DNA from: Nemertoderma westbladi
Lineage: Eukaryota; Xenacoelomorpha; Nemertodermatida; Nemertodermatidae
Direction of reading: 5' to 3'
Assembly: GCA_032718475.1 (NCBI GenBank)
Contig: JAUCBJ010007175.1
Location: 1 to 64,000, forward strand
DNA: 64,000 bases
The position numbers were made by a program, and so were the translations under genes. Below are positions 1-12,485 of this stretch, in pieces (within the stretch, counting starts at the first letter, position 1; every line of letters starts with the position of its first letter). Under the pieces are notes generated by a model. That model saw nothing but the letters and a program-made list of their open reading frames with translations. It was not told where the DNA came from and did no database searches.

Positions 1-902
1 GCCTTTGGTATTTTATATTAAGAAGGGGGAAGTTAGAATCACTGCATAAATGCAGTTCATCTAACTTCCCCCAAATATCCACTGTTGAATAAAATTGAAG
101 CGATATATTAAGTCCGAAAAGTTGCGAGTTTTTTAATAAATTGTGTGGTCCATTTGTTATCTGATCTCTATTTATTGTTTAAAGTTAATTTAAGATCACA
201 TTGGTTTTTAGAATATTAAAATCTTATTAATTATGAATTTAACCAATCGAACCCTTATAAGGACCGATTATTTGTACACCTACTCCTAATGCGCTCAGTA
301 AGGTCCAAACAACATATTAATATGAAAATAAAGTATCTGCAATGAAAAGAACCCAATAATACACCATTTGACCTTATTAAAAAAAATTGCACATTTGCAC
401 ACATATTTGCACAAGTGCACTTTAGCGGATCCTAAAGGTGGTTCATATTTAACACACTTATGTCTATCCTCTACCGATCTATATTGGTGCATGATCAATT
501 GTCAGTCGCTAAAAGTGTCAAAAATCAGATTTAATAAATCGCGACATTTGCGATTTTGGACCATATTCATGGACATTTTAAGTTACTTTATAGACATAAA
601 AAGTTAAACAAATGTTAAGATTATAGTTAGAAATCACTCCAAACTACATTTTAACCCAAAAAATAACATTCTAGGAAGTATAGAACTGGAAATAATAGTG
701 TATGAAATATCGAAAAAATGTGCACTTTTTAAGTGCATTTTGCACTAAGTGCACATAAGTATTTTCCCAAGTTGTATCCTATTTCATATACTACGATCTA
801 TCCTCTATCCAATGAAAAAAGTTTCAGATCAAACGGCCCAGTAGAACCGAAGTTATTGATGTTTAAAAATAGTCACTCGAAAATTTCAAAATCACTTGGT
901 CA

Positions 903-965
903 CATAGTCTAGTGGTTATCAATCACGTTAATGAAACCTAAGTTCGCGGGTACGAAATCCAATAT
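903..965 (+). repeat. tRNA-like (SINE head) segment, degraded
   Basis: An A-box-like TAGTCTAGTGG is followed about 40 bases later by a B-box-like GGGTACGAAATCC. The spacing fits a tRNA-derived pol III promoter, but the arms do not fold into a proper cloverleaf, so a decayed tRNA-derived SINE is more likely than a tRNA gene. Confidence 0.4.
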
Positions 966-2351
966 TGGCCATTCTAAATTTTTTGCAAAAAAAAATATTT
1001 TTATTTTTTCACTAAAATCGCTCTAACTTCGGTTCTGGTGGTCCAAATTCAATAAAATTGGTATATTCTTTGCCGTAATTTTTTTTTCTATCTTTTGAGA
1101 GGGGGTCATTTTTGGCCCCAAAAAAAATTGAAAAAAAGGGCCAAAATTACGCGATATTTTTCGGCCCTTAAAATTCATAATTTTAATTATAAATGTTAAG
1201 AAAAAAGATAGCGGAGGTAATTTTCTACATTTTAAATGTACTTTTGGAGCAATACACTAAATTATAATGGAGTAGCGATTTATTAAAAATAAAATTTTTT
1301 TTGCCCCTTTTTATAAATATTTTATTTCACACGATCGTCTACCGCACCAGTTGTATAATAGCTACGGCGTTGTAACTAAATCTGAAAGATAGATAATTTA
1401 ACGCTCTATAAGAATGTTTAAATACGTTTCCCCGACGTTGAGTAGTTTTTGAGCTACACGTGTTCCCGCGCAGCCAGTTTGAAACGCGAAATTTTAATAT
1501 TGGCCCTCATTTTTTTTTATATCATTTGCGCAGCAAAACCAATCGAATATTTGGATTGCCCGTATTAATATTAACCTTATAAAATGCACCTTAACCTTCT
1601 AGAGTCAAAAATTTAAAAGTTATTAGTTATAAATCATTTATCAGTTTCTGGCCCTTTTTGGACCCTTTTGCCGACATATTTTTTGTACCCCCATTCGATA
1701 GGAATGTAGCCCCTGTGGTCTGTTACACCTTCCGAAAAGAATTGGCAGATTCCTACTAGCGTTTTCGAATTAAAAATTTCGGAAATATTAATTATATATA
1801 AAGGACGGACAAAAACGGAAAAGTTACGGCCCCTTTTTCCACCCGCAATATTAATAAATATCTTACCCCCATTCGATAAGAATGTAGTACCACTCTTTCC
1901 CTATCCACCCGCGTTACTTTCGTCTCCGTACGATTAATACTTGTCCGAGTTATAGCGCATTCCGCAAAGTCATTTTGTCCGTTTTCTCGATTTTGACGGA
2001 CATTAGCTGGTAAACATCGACTTAATTTTTAAAACAAAAATATGTGAAATCTAATTTTTAGACCCTCTTTCGATTCCGGGCGACGGCTAGTAGGTAGGGG
2101 CGATATTTAATTTTTTTTACATAGACCCTAATGGTGAATTCTAGCGGAGACGACGGACAATCGTCCGTAATGTCCGTCAAACCGATAGATCGGAAAATCC
2201 TTGTGGATCAAATGTCTTAGGATCGGCCGATGCGTCTCTGGTGAAAAAATAAAGGAAAAATAGTGGTTAGTTTAGGAGAACAGGCAAATGCTCGCTCTCT
2301 ATTCTCCTCTCTCAGTAATATGATAATAAATTATTCATCCTTCCTGGTAGG

Positions 2352-2450
2352 TCAGTTGTCTTAGCTTAGGAGGATACACCCGGCTTATGATAACCATAAG
2401 TATGAAACCTAGGTACCGGGTTCGAGCCGCAAAAGGGGCGGTTTAAATTT
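2352..2450 (+). repeat. tRNA-derived SINE head
   Basis: TTAGCTTAGGAGG (A-box-like) and GGGTTCGAGCCG (B box) lie at tRNA spacing and are followed by AT-rich sequence. No clean cloverleaf is seen, so this is called a tRNA-derived SINE and not a functional tRNA. Confidence 0.45.
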
Positions 2451-2739
2451 TTCGCTATGGCAAGCATTATTATATTGTTATATTACATTACATATAATGT
2501 TTGGATAGAAGTTTCTGTGTGAGGAAGTCAGAAACTAAAAACCTTTATTACATCCCAGTTTTATACTAGCTTAGCTACTATTTTATAATTTATGTTATTT
2601 GATACTTTAATTAAATGAAAAGCTATTTAATGAAATGTTAATTAACGAATTGATGAAAATGTAAATGTTACAATACCAGCAGACCAACACGCTTTAATTA
2701 ATTATTTATCCCATTTTGACCCCAGATCAATATTTTTAG

Positions 2740-2860
2740 GAAATCAGTGCCAATCCTTATTCTCGGGAGGTGACTGACTGGATTACCGTTACGAATCTTC
2801 GTCTGCGTTTTTTGAAGTTATTTACGTTGGGGGATACCGGTATGAATGTGGGAAAATCTG
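2740..2860 (+). CDS. LAMB1: Laminin beta exon: C-terminal end of LamNT domain
   Basis: The acceptor is TATTTTTAG before 2740 and the donor is TCTG|GTGAGT. The 40 codons read in part NPYSREVTDWITVTNLRLRF and then FLKLFTLGDT, matching the conserved 'NLRIKF.KLHTLGD' end of laminin beta N-terminal domains. Entry phase is 0 and exit phase 1, which joins exactly to the two leftover bases of the exon at 10959. It is too short to appear as an obvious ORF and was found by motif reading. Confidence 0.92.
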
Positions 2861-3149
2861 GTGAGTTGGTATAACAGTAAGTACAGTAGGTGTTCCATAG
2901 TAAGGGGACATCGGACATCCATGACGTCATGCTGAGAACAGGGTAGGATATTTTGTGAGATATTGTGACCAGGGGGGTGGGTCCTCAATTATTGATTGAC
3001 AAACATGTTCCTTTGGTGGGAAATTTAAAAATAGTTTGCGGATGTTTTATAGCACAAGTAATGCTTAGCTCACTCCAACACAACTCGGAATCCCGATCTT
3101 CGGTTAAGTTAATAAAAGATATCAGAGGCAAAGCTAGTGATCCCAAGGA

Positions 3150-6100
3150 TGAGTACCCAGTTACTTATTTGAGTACCCGGTTACTAATTTAAGTACGCGG
3201 TTACTAATTTGAGTTCCCGGTTACTAATTTGAGTACCCGGTTACTAATTTGAGTACGCGGTTACTAATTTGAGTTCCCGGTTACTAATTTGAGTACGCGG
3301 TTACTAATTTGAGTACGCGGTTATTAATTTGAGTATGCGGTTACTAATTTGAGTACCCGGTTACCAATTTGTGTACGCGGTTACTAAGTTTACTACGCGG
3401 TTGCTAATTTGTGTACCCGGTTACTTATTTGAGTATTCGGTTACTAATTTGAGTCCCCGGTTACTAATTTGAGTACCCGGTTACTAATTTGAGTCCCCGG
3501 TTACTAATTTGAGTACCCGGTTACCAATTTGTGTACGCGGTTACTAATTTGAGTACCCAGTTACTTATTTGAGTACTCGGTTACTAATTTGAGTCCCCGG
3601 TTACCAATTTGTGTACGCGGTTACTAAGTTTACTACGCGGTTGCTAATTTGTGTACCCGGTTACTTTTTTGAGTACTCGGTTACTAATTTTAGTACTCGG
3701 TTACTAATTTAATTACGCGATTACTAATTCAAGTTCTAGGTTACTAATTTGAGTAGCCGGTTACTAATTTGAGTAGCCGGTTACTAATTTGAGTAGCCGG
3801 TTACTAATTTGAGTACCCAGTTACTTATTTGAGTACCCAGTTACTAATTTGAATACCCGGTTACTAATTTGAGTACGCGGTTACTAATTTGAGTATCCAG
3901 TTACTACTTATTTGAGTCCCCGGTTACTAATTTGAGTAGCCGGTTATTAATATAAGTACTCAGTTACTAATTTAAGTACGCGGTTACTTATTTGAGTACC
4001 CGGTTACTAATTTGAGTACGCGGTTACTAATTTGAGTTCCCGGTTACTAATTTGAGTACCCGGTTACTAATTTGAGTACCTGGTTACTAATTTGAGTTCC
4101 CGGTTACTAATTTGAGTACGCGGTTACTAATTTGAGTATGCGGTTACTAATTTGAGTACCCGGTTACCAATTTGTGTACGGTGTACGCGGTTACTAAGTT
4201 TACTACGCGGTTGCTAATTTGTGTACCCGGTTACTTATTTGAGTATTCGGTTACTAATTTGAGTCCCCGGTTACTAATTTGAGTACCCGGTTACTAATTT
4301 GACTCCCCGGTTACTAATTTGAGTACGGTGTACGCGGTTACTAAGTTTACTACGCGGTTGCTAATTTGTGTACCCGGTTACTAATTTGAGTACCCGGTTA
4401 CCAATTTGAGTACGCGGTTACTAAGTTTACTACGCGGTTGCTAATTTGTGTACCCGGTTACTTATTTGAGTACCCGGTTACTAATTTGAGTCCCTGGTTA
4501 CTAATTTGAGTACCCGGTTACTAATTTGAGTACCCAGTTACTTATTTGAGTACTCGGTTACTAATTTGAGTACCCAATTACTTATTTGAGTACTCGGTTA
4601 CTAATTTGAGTACCCAGTTACTTATTTGAGTCCCCGGTTACCAATTTGTGTACGCGGTTACTAAGTTTACTACGCGGTTGCTAATTTGTGTACCCGGTTA
4701 CTTTTTTGAGTACTCGGTTACTAATTTTAGTACTCGGTTACTAATTTAATTACGCGATTACTAATTCAAGTTCTAGGTTACTAATTTGAGTAGCCGGTTA
4801 CTAATTTGAGTAGCCGGTTACTAATTTGAGTAGCCGGTTACTAATTTGAGTACCCAGTTACTTATTTGAGTACCCAGTTACTAATTTGAATACCCGGTTA
4901 CTAATTTGAGTACGCGGTTACTAATTTGAGTATCCAGTTACTACTTATTTGAGTCCCCGGTTACTAATTTGAGTAGCCGGTTACTAATTTGAGTACCCAG
5001 TTACTTATTTGAGTACCCAGTTACTAATTTGAATACCCGGTTACTAATTTGAGTACGCGGTTACTAATTTGAGTATCCAGTTACTACTTATTTGAGTCCC
5101 CGGTTACTAATTTGAGTAGCCGGTTACTAATTTGAGTACCCAGTTACTAATTTGAGTATCCAGTTACTACTTATTTGAGTCCCCGGTTACTAATTTGAGT
5201 AGCCGGTTACTAATTTGAGTACCCAGTTACTTATTTGAGTACCCAGTTACTAATTTGAGTATCCAGTTACTACTTATTTGAGTCCCCGGTTACTAATTTG
5301 AGTCCCCGGTTACTAATTTGAGTACGCGGTTACTAATTTGAGTATCCAGTTACTACTTATTTGAGTCCCCGGTTACTAATTTGAGTAGCCGGTTACTAAT
5401 TTGAGTACCCAGTTACTAATTTGAGTATCCAGTTACTACTTATTTGAGTCCCCGGTTACTAATTTGAGTAGCCGGTTACTAATTTGAGTACCCAGTTACT
5501 TATTTGAGTACCCAGTTACTAATTTGAGTATCCAGTTACTACTTATTTGAGTCCCCGGTTACTAATTTGAGTAGCCGGTTACTAATTTGAGTACCCAGTT
5601 ACTTATTTGAGTACCCAGTTACTAATTTGAGTACGCGGTTACTAATTTGAGTATCCAGTTACTACTTATTTGAGTCCCCGGTTACTAATTTGAGTAGCCG
5701 GTTACTAATTTGAGTACCCAGTTACTTATTTGAGTACCCAGTTACTAATTTGAATACCCGGTTACTAATTTGAGTACGCGGTTACTAATTTGAGTATCCA
5801 GTTACTACTTATTTGAGTCCCCGGTTACTAATTTGAGTAGCCGGTTATTAATATAAGTACTCAGTTACTAATTTAAGTACGCGGTTACTTATTTGAGTAC
5901 CCGGTTACTAATTTGAGTACGCGGTTACTAATTTGAATTCCCGGTTACTAATTTGAGTACCCGGTTACTAATTTGAGTACCTGGTTACTAATTTGAGTTC
6001 CCGGTTACTAATTTGAGTACGCGGTTACTAATTTGAGTATGCGGTTACTAATTTGAGTACCCGGTTACCAATTTGTGTACGGTGTACGCGGTTACTAAGT

Positions 6101-9100
6101 TTACTACGCGGTTGCTAATTTGTGTACCCGGTTACTTATTTGAGTATTCGGTTACTAATTTGAGTCCCCGGTTACTAATTTGAGTACGCGGTTACTAATT
6201 TGACTCCCCGGTTACTAATTTGAGTACGGTGTACGCGGTTACTAAGTTTACTACGCGGTTGCTAATTTGTGTACCCGGTTACTAATTTGAGTACCCGGTT
6301 ACCAATTTGAGTACGCGGTTACTAAGTTTACTACGCGGTTGCTAATTTGTGTACCCGGTTACTTATTTGAGTACCCGGTTACTAATTTGAGTCCCTGGTT
6401 ACTAATTTGAGTACCCGGTTACTAATTTGAGTACCCAGTTACTTATTTGAGTACTCGGTTACTAATTTGAGTACCCAATTACTTATTTGAGTACTCGGTT
6501 ACTAATTTGAGTACCCAGTTACTTATTTGAGTCCCCGGTTACCAATTTGTGTACGCGGTTACTAAGTTTACTACGCGGTTGCTAATTTGTGTACCCGGTT
6601 ACTTTTTTGAGTACTCGGTTACTAATTTTAGTACTCGGTTACTAATTTAATTACGCGATTACTAATTCAAGTTCTAGGTTACTAATTTGAGTAGCCGGTT
6701 ACTAATTTGAGTAGCCGGTTACTAATTTGAGTAGCCGGTTACTAATTTGAGTACCCAGTTACTTATTTGAGTACCCAGTTACTAATTTGAATACCCGGTT
6801 ACTAATTTGAGTACGCGGTTACTAATTTGAGTATCCAGTTACTACTTATTTGAGTCCCCGGTTACTAATTTGAGTAGCCGGTTATTAATATAAGTACTCA
6901 GTTACTAATTTAAGTACGCGGTTACTTATTTGAGTACCCGGTTACTAATTTGAGTACGCGGTTACTAATTTGAGTTCCCGGTTACTAATTTGAGTACCCG
7001 GTTACTAATTTGAGTACCTGGTTACTAATTTGAGTTCCCGGTTACTAATTTGAGTACGCGGTTACTAATTTGAGTATGCGGTTACTAATTTGAGTACCCG
7101 GTTACCAATTTGTGTACGGTGTACGCGGTTACTAAGTTTACTACGCGGTTGCTAATTTGTGTACCCGGTTACTTATTTGAGTATTCGGTTACTAATTTGA
7201 GTCCCCGGTTACTAATTTGAGTACCCGGTTACTAATTTGACTCCCCGGTTACTAATTTGAGTACGGTGTACGCGGTTACTAAGTTTACTACGCGGTTGCT
7301 AATTTGTGTACCCGGTTACTAATTTGAGTACCCGGTTACCAATTTGAGTACGCGGTTACTAAGTTTACTACGCGGTTGCTAATTTGTGTACCGTGTACGC
7401 GGTTACTAAGTTTACTACGCGGTTGCTAATTTGTGTACCCGGTTACTTATTTGAGTACCCGGTTACTAATTTGAGTCCCTGGTTACTAATTTGAGTACCC
7501 GGTTACCAATTTGTGTACGCGGTTACTAAGTTTACTACGCGGTTGCTAATTTGTGTACCCGGTTACTTATTTGAGTACCCGGTTACTAATTTGAGTCCCT
7601 GGTTACTAATTTGAGTACCCGGTTACTAATTTGAGTACCCAGTTACTTATTTGAGTACTCGGTTACTAATTTGAGTACCCAATTACTTATTTGAGTACTC
7701 GGTTACTAATTTGAGTACCCAGTTACTTATTTGACTCCCCGGTTACTAATTTGAGTACCCTGTTACCAATTTGTGTACGGTGTACGCGGTTACTAAGTTT
7801 ACTACGCGGTTGCTAATTTGTGTACCCGGTTACTTATTTGAGTACCCGGTTACTAATTTGAGTCCCTGGTTACTAATTTGAGTACCCGGTTACTAATTTG
7901 AGTACCCAGTTACTTATTTGAGTACTCGGTTACTAATTTGAGTACCCAGTTACTTATTTGACTCCCCGGTTACTAATTTGAGTACCCTGTTACCAATTTG
8001 TGTACGGTGTACGCGGTTACTAAGTTTACTACGCGGTTGCTAATTTGTGTACCCGGTTACTTATTTGAGTACCCGGTTACTAATTTGAGTCCCTGGTTAC
8101 TAATTTGAGTACCCGGTTACTAATTTGAGTACCCAGTTACTTATTTGAGTACTCGGTTACTAATTTGAGTACCCAGTTACTTATTTGAGTACTCGGTTAC
8201 TAATTTGAGTACCCAGTTACTTATTTGAGTACTCGGTTACTAATTTGAGTCCCCGGTTACTAATTTGAGTACCCGGTTACCAATTTGTGTACGCGGTTAC
8301 TAATTTGAGTACTCGGTTACTAATTTGAGTCCCCGGTTACTAATTTGAGTACCCGGTTACCAATTTGTGTACGCGATTACTAAGTTTACTACGCGGTTGC
8401 TAATTTGTGTACCCGGTTACTTATTTGAGTACCCGGTTACTAATTTAAGTACTCGGTTACTAATTTGAGTGTACGGTTACTTATTCGAGTACCCGGTTAC
8501 TAATTTTAGTACGCGGTTACTAATTTGAGTACCCAGTTACTTATTTGAGTACTCGGTTACTAATTTGAGTCCCCGGTTACTAATTTGAGTACGCTGTTAC
8601 TAAGTTTACTACGCGGTTGTTAATATGTGTACCCGGTTACTTATTTGAGTACCTGGTTACTAATTTGAGTACCCGGTTACTAATTTGAGTACCCAGTTAC
8701 TTATTTGAGTACTCGGTTTCTAATTTGAGTACCCAGTTACTTATTTGAGTACTCGGTTACTAATTTGAGTACCCAGTTACTTATTTGAGTACTCGGTTAC
8801 TAATTTGAGTACCCAGTTACTTATTTGAGTACTCGGTTACTAATTTGAGTACCCAGTTACTTATTTGAGTACTCGGTTACTAATTTGAGTACCCAGTTAC
8901 TTATTTGAGTACTCGGTTACTAATTTGAGTCCCCGGTTACTAATTTGAGTACCCGGTTACCAATTTGTGTACGCGCTTACTAATTTGAGTACTCGGTTAC
9001 TAATTTGAGTCCCCGGTTACTAATTTGAGTACCCGGTTACCAATTTGTGTATGCGGTTACTAAGTTTACTACGCGGTTGCTAATTTGTGTACCCGGTTAC

Positions 9101-9747
9101 TTTTTTGAGTACCCAGTTACTTATTTGAGTCCCTGGTTACTAATTTGAGTACCCGGTTACTAATTTGAGTCCCTGGTTACTAATTTGAGTACCCGGTTAC
9201 TAATTTGAGTACCCAGTTACTTATTTGAGTACTCGGTTACTAATTTGAGTACCCAGTTACTTATTTGAGTACTCGGTTACTAATTTGAGTACCCAGTTAC
9301 TTATTTGAGTACTCGGTTACTAATTTGAGTCCCCGGTTACTAATTTGAGTACCCGGTTACCAATTTGTGTACGCGGTTACTAATTTGAGTACTCGGTTAC
9401 TAATTTGAGTCCCCGGTTACTAATTTGAGTACCCGGTTACCAATTTGTGTACGCGATTACTAAGTTTACTACGCGGTTGCTAATTTGTGTACCCGGTTAC
9501 TTATTTGAGTACCCGGTTACTAATTTAAGTACTCGGTTACTAATTTGAGTGTACGGTTACTTATTCGAGTACCCGGTTACTAATTTTAGTACGCGGTTAC
9601 TAATTTGAGTACCCAGTTACTTATTTGAGTACTCGGTTTCTAATTTGAGTCCCCGGTTACTAATTTGAGTACGCGGTTACTAAGTTTACTACGCGGTTGT
9701 TAATATGTGTACCCGGTTACTTATTTGAGTACCCGGTTACTAATTTA
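3150..9747. repeat. 20-bp minisatellite, about 330 units, with higher-order repeats
   Basis: The unit is GAGTACCCGGTTACTAATTT with variants (TACGCGG, TCCCCGG, TAGCCGG, TATCCAG). Variants recur in the same order in large blocks: the TATCCAG/TTATTAATATAAG block near 3890 returns near 5800 and again near 6830, showing kilobase-scale segmental duplication inside the array. Nearly every unit contains TACTAAT, which resembles the branch-point consensus. The array lies wholly in a laminin intron and has no coding potential. Confidence 0.97.
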
Positions 9748-10380
9748 TTATTATTATTCAATCCGGTATAAGGCCCCGGTGGCTTTAAGTAAAATGGTCG
9801 GACAATAATATTGTAACTGCACATGATTAAAATTATTATACACATATTATTACATAAGAACGAAATTAAGATTTAAATTAGAATAAAATGGTTATACAGT
9901 ATATGCCTTTACACACAAAAGTTATCATTGGCATTAAACGCATCATATGTGGCATGATGGACATTGGTGTCATCGAGATATGTTTTAAAAATTATATTGA
10001 TCCAACTGCACCCAAGTACAGTACGACTAAAATAATCGTGGATACATTGGTGTTTAAGAGTATATGATATATTAGGCTTATCTAAAATTGACCATATATA
10101 GAAGGTATCAAATTGTGTACGGAAGGTTGCATTGGCAAATTCTTGTCTCGATCGTTTACATATTTGTTTCACATCATACCGTTGGGTTACAAGACTTTCG
10201 AGGGACGGAGAGCCCAGGTAGAAAGAGCTTATTCTGTAGTCGTCAAAAATTTGTTCATGTACCACTCCTGCTAGATGGCGTGTAAAAATATATGAGAATA
10301 AAAATGATATTTAGTTGTTGTCACAATTAAAGGCATTGTGTAGTGCGCGTAGTTGTGAGCACCTCTGTCTGTGAATTTGA
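9748..10380 (-). mobile_element. 5'-truncated LINE fragment inserted in the minisatellite
   Basis: A minus-strand ORF (9909-10265) contains DDYRISSFYLGSPSLESLVT and ends near HQCIHDYF. It aligns with the C-terminus of the LINE at 46455-48150 (DDYNVASWIYELPCITSLVT, HECILDFYG). The 3' end on the minus strand has a CCGGGG..CCGG stem followed by AATAATAATA, mirroring the stem and (AATG)n tail of the 46455 copy. The same 20-bp array continues on the far side (10381-10510), so the LINE landed in pre-existing satellite. Confidence 0.8.
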
Positions 10381-10510
10381 GTAACCTAATTTAAGTAACC
10401 TTAATTTTTTATTTACTAATTTAAGTACGCGGTTACTAATTTAAGTACGCGGTTACTAATTTAAGTACGCGGTTACTAATTTAAGTACGCGGTTACTAAT
10501 TTGAGTACCC
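10381..10510. repeat. Remnant of the 20-bp minisatellite beyond the LINE fragment
   Basis: About five units of the GTACGCGGTTACTAATTTAA type follow the LINE fragment, continuing the 3150-9747 array. Confidence 0.9.
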
Positions 10511-10958
10511 GGTACCTAACATGTTATCTCGTAACGTGTTAGACTGCGACGGTACCAGCCGCAGTCTCTCGCGGAGACAGGGATTATCGAGACGTCTATT
10601 AATTGAGGCAGGTCTTGTTGCCTGATTCTCTTTTTATACGTTGTTGTCACAGTGTTAGTGTTTAATTGTTTTTAAATTTCATGGTTTTTCTTAACTTGGA
10701 ATATAAATAAAAGTACACGGTAGAAAAAATAAACCTTACACGCTATTAACGTTAATTTAATAGTTATTAACACCTAAAGTGCCCAGTGTAGCAATGGTAC
10801 AACGAACTGCGAAATGTTACCAAAAAATTATTTTCAACTTAAATTTTTAGTATATTTATAGTATTTATTACAGTTAGTAATTTATTATTTTAAATTATGC
10901 TTATATTTTCTGAAAATTTTAGGGTTAACTTTATCTATTTTATTGATTATAATTTAAG

Positions 10959-11199
10959 TGTTGGACATGAAGTATTACTACGCCATTTACGAGATTGCGA
11001 TCCGTGGTATGTGTATGTGTTTCGGTCATGCAATGGACTGCATCCCCGACCCAGCCACGGGGGCCAACCCCCTGAGGGTCTACGGTATGTGCAGGTGTCT
11101 GCACAACACTGCCGGGAAGAATTGCGATCGCTGTCTGGAGCTGTACAACGACGCCCCCTGGAGGCCCGGCGTGAACAAAACGGCGAATGAGTGCAGGAG
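10959..11199 (+). CDS. LAMB1: Laminin beta exon: LamNT/LE1 junction and LE1
   Basis: The exon opens in phase 1 after TTTAAG. It reads LDMKYYYAIYEIAIRG, the hallmark end of beta LamNT, then LE1 with CMCFGHAMDC, GMCRCLHNTAGKNCDRC and YNDAPWRPG. These match the beta-chain 'RGNCFCYGHA' and 'HNT.G.NCE.C...YHDLPWRP' motifs. The donor is GAG|GTTAGT and exit phase is 2. One potential N-glycosylation site (NKTAN) is visible. Confidence 0.96.
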
Positions 11200-11576
11200 G
11201 TTAGTAGAGGTGGGGGGCATACATTGCATATATGTGGAATATAATCTTCTCAGCATCTCAGGTCTTTAGATCCCGGGGGACTTTAGACCCTGAAAGGGCC
11301 TTGAGATCTCACTTTAATGAAAATAATTTAATTTATAATATTCAATGTATTTATTATATTGGATTGGCTAAAGATACAATTAAATGGAAAATTATACTAG
11401 ATTGACTAAAGTAGCTAAAAGTTTACGGGGTATGGCAATGTAAAACAGATGTAACCAACCGACCTACAGACCTATACCGTTCTAATCTTATCGTTAACGT
11501 AAATTTAAGTCTCACAATTTTCCTCATTTATTATTGGTGTTTTGGGTGAATGAGTGGTTTCATATATACCTGAGCC

Positions 11577-11650
11577 GCTAGCTGAATGGTTAGAGCGTCA
11601 GACTTCCAATCCGGAGGTCACCAGTTCGATCCCGCCTGGACGTCATTGCC
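11577..11650 (+). repeat. tRNA-derived SINE head with a TCC anticodon-like loop
   Basis: The D-arm-like TAGCTGAATGG (A box), CTTCCAA loop and AGTTCGATCCC (B box) have tRNA order and spacing. Anticodon and T stems pair poorly, so I read this as a tRNA-derived SINE or pseudo-tRNA. A CTTCCAA loop also appears in the copy at 13127. Confidence 0.55.
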
Positions 11651-11961
11651 GTCTTTGCAAAAGCTGTAATATTAAATCTGACCCATTCAATAGGCGCCAT
11701 AATAGAATGCAATAACGCGATTTTTTCTAGCTAGTTCTCTCAGATAATTTGACTATTATCAATTACCTTTTTTTATACTAGGCTTGCTCCACAATTCGAA
11801 CCAGTCCGCAGTACCGAGATCATATAAGAAACAGCTGAAAAGTTTCCCCCGCTAACTAGAACCCACTTTTCCTTCGATTTCTTTGGTTATATGCATAGAT
11901 TTCCTATATTCAAGTGTTCACAGTTAAATTCAACAAAGTGTATCTATCTACCCGTCGCTCG

Positions 11962-12228
11962 TATCGGTCGGTCGGTCGGTTGGTCGGTCGGTCGGTCGGT
12001 CGGTCGGTCGGTCGGTCGGTCGGTCGGTCGGTCGGTCGGTCGGTCGGTCGGTCGGTCGGTCGGTCGGTCGGTCGGTCGGTCGGTCGGTCGGTCGGTCGGT
12101 CGGTCGGTCGGTCGGTCGGTCGGTCGGTCGGTCGGTCGGTCGGTCGGTCGGTCGGTCGGTCGGTCGGTCGGTCGGTCGGTCGGTCGGTCGGTCGGTCGGT
12201 CGGTCGGTCGGTCGGTCGGTCGGTCGGT
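11962..12228. repeat. (GGTC)n tetranucleotide microsatellite, about 65 copies
   Basis: Uninterrupted GGTC repeats apart from one GGTT near the start, ending about 90 bases upstream of the next laminin acceptor. The four-base period keeps several frames open on both strands (poly-SVGR / poly-TDRP), which are artefacts and not proteins. Confidence 0.98.
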
Positions 12229-12318
12229 TTGGTAGGTCGTTCGGTCGGGTGGGTCCGTCCGTCCGTCCGCCTCTCAGTTACCGTTTTAACATCCACCCTT
12301 TCCACTTCTCCCTTTTAG

Positions 12319-12485
12319 ATGCGACTGTAATGACCACGCCGTCTCCTGTACCTTTGACGAGGAACTCTGGGAGAGATCCAACCAGACTTCGGGAGGCCGT
12401 TGTATCTGCGATTCTGTGACTACCGGTGTGCATTGCGAAGATTGCCAACCCTTTTATTATCTCGCACACGATAAAAGAATAACAG
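12319..12485 (+). CDS. LAMB1: Laminin beta exon: LE2, first part
   Basis: The acceptor CCTTTTAG completes the split Arg codon of the previous exon. The reading CDCNDHAVSC, GGRCICDSVTTGVHCEDC, PFYYLAHDKRI matches LE2 of beta chains (CNCNEHSISCHF...CDDCQHNTMGRNCEQC..FYY). The donor is ACAG|GTTGAA, exit phase 1. A potential N-glycosylation site (NQT) is present. Confidence 0.95.

Larger units (their letters stand above)
1..2739. other. Intron sequence upstream of the first visible laminin exon
   Basis: AT-rich sequence with poly-T and poly-A runs and no convincing exon. I looked for the upstream LamNT exons by their conserved Cys and Tyr motifs and found none. Apart from two tRNA-like segments near 903 and 2352 I see nothing I can name. 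Short ORFs near 295-607 overlap on both strands and look fortuitous. Confidence 0.6.
2861..10958 (+). other. 8.1 kb laminin intron dominated by a minisatellite
   Basis: The donor GTGAGT is at 2861 and the acceptor TTTAAG ends at 10958. Most of the intron is the 20-bp array at 3150-9747, followed by a minus-strand LINE fragment and a short remnant of the same array. The stretch 10520-10950 is AT-rich; it holds a small hairpin (GACTGCG / CGCAGTC near 10540-10565) and nothing else I recognise. Confidence 0.85.

Noticed and set aside
2965-3192. 75-codon ORF overlapping the array start
   Set aside because: No start context, no recognisable motif, and its end is composed of repeat units.
3150-9747. 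CRISPR-like array
   Set aside because: Repeats are directly adjacent with no unique spacers and the region is animal intron; it is a minisatellite. The same holds for the arrays at 33564, 38106 and 62336.
11577-11650. Functional tRNA-Gly(TCC) gene
   Set aside because: A and B boxes are present but anticodon and T stems do not pair well and the acceptor stem is missing.
11891-12318. Poly-SVGR and poly-TDRP proteins
   Set aside because: GGTC microsatellite translated in several frames.
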